A stretch of DNA of 42,586 nucleotides from an uncultured Lachnospiraceae bacterium (GTDB lineage Bacteria > Bacillota > Clostridia > Lachnospirales > Lachnospiraceae). Made by a program: the position numbers and the translations under genes. The notes under the pieces were generated by a model. That model did no database searches and was not told where the DNA came from. It saw nothing but the letters and a program-made list of their open reading frames with translations. Shown one piece after another: positions 41,862-42,586 of this stretch; the first letter of the stretch is position 1; every line of letters begins with the position of its first letter. The stretch spans positions 1-42,586 of the forward strand of contig CAMWTP010000047.1 in assembly GCA_947177165.1 (NCBI GenBank). Reading direction: 5' to 3'.

Positions 41862-42586
<725 letters not shown>

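Overview
The window looks like chromosomal DNA of a spore-forming, low-to-moderate GC anaerobe of the class Clostridia, most likely family Lachnospiraceae. The signs are strong AGGAGG ribosome binding sites almost everywhere, a GerW/YtfJ sporulation gene next to a DUF2953 gene, a ruvA-ruvB-zapA-U32 gene string, an Asp23-FakA-RecG string, an rsmD-coaD end and a BlaI/M56 pair with a very long sensor. I could not compare it with any database, so genus is open. I see no rRNA, tRNA, CRISPR array, insertion sequence or prophage.

Layout. 1-631 is a long structured leader (strong promoter, a tiny ORF, two terminator-like hairpins, a third hairpin) ahead of a three-gene ABC-2 exporter (632-3233). A MutS-family ATPase (3342-5243), an ECF sigma factor with its membrane anti-sigma factor (5495-6793) and an orphan minus-strand gene (6877-7440) follow. 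7657-11448 holds a BlaI-type repressor with two operator dyads over its promoter and a 1066-residue M56 sensor-protease. Next come a DUF4854-like lipoprotein, a YdcF/DUF218 membrane protein, a DUF308 protein and a minus-strand lipoprotein (11628-14378).

14594-18420 is a branched-chain amino acid operon: one acetolactate synthase catalytic subunit, two different regulatory (ACT) subunits in tandem, and ketol-acid reductoisomerase. It has an internal promoter before the second regulatory subunit and a foldable leader in front of ilvC. 18564-25692 carries ruvA, ruvB, zapA, a U32/DUF3656 protein and a single ORF that fuses a complete FtsW/RodA-type glycan polymerase to a complete class B penicillin-binding protein. 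25803-27552 holds a protein with MshEN-like repeats and a CheX-like end, a CheY-like receiver and a Nudix hydrolase. 27652-30160 has small and sporulation-linked genes (DUF2953, GerW, a 46-residue membrane protein, a coiled coil with a J-domain-like end), meeting rpmB on the other strand.

30668-35914 holds an Asp23 protein, FakA, RecG and a DegV/FakB protein; FakA and DegV are likely partners in fatty-acid phosphorylation. A lone pta lies on the minus strand (35984-36967) with a perfect match to the CcpA cre consensus in its leader. The window ends with a topoisomerase IV-like pair, rsmD and the start of coaD.

The observations I rate highest are the single-chain SEDS-PBP enzyme, the ilvC leader that can hide its own Shine-Dalgarno sequence, the pair of acetolactate synthase regulatory subunits with an internal promoter, the two-dyad operator of the BlaI/M56 system, and the long leader of the ABC exporter.
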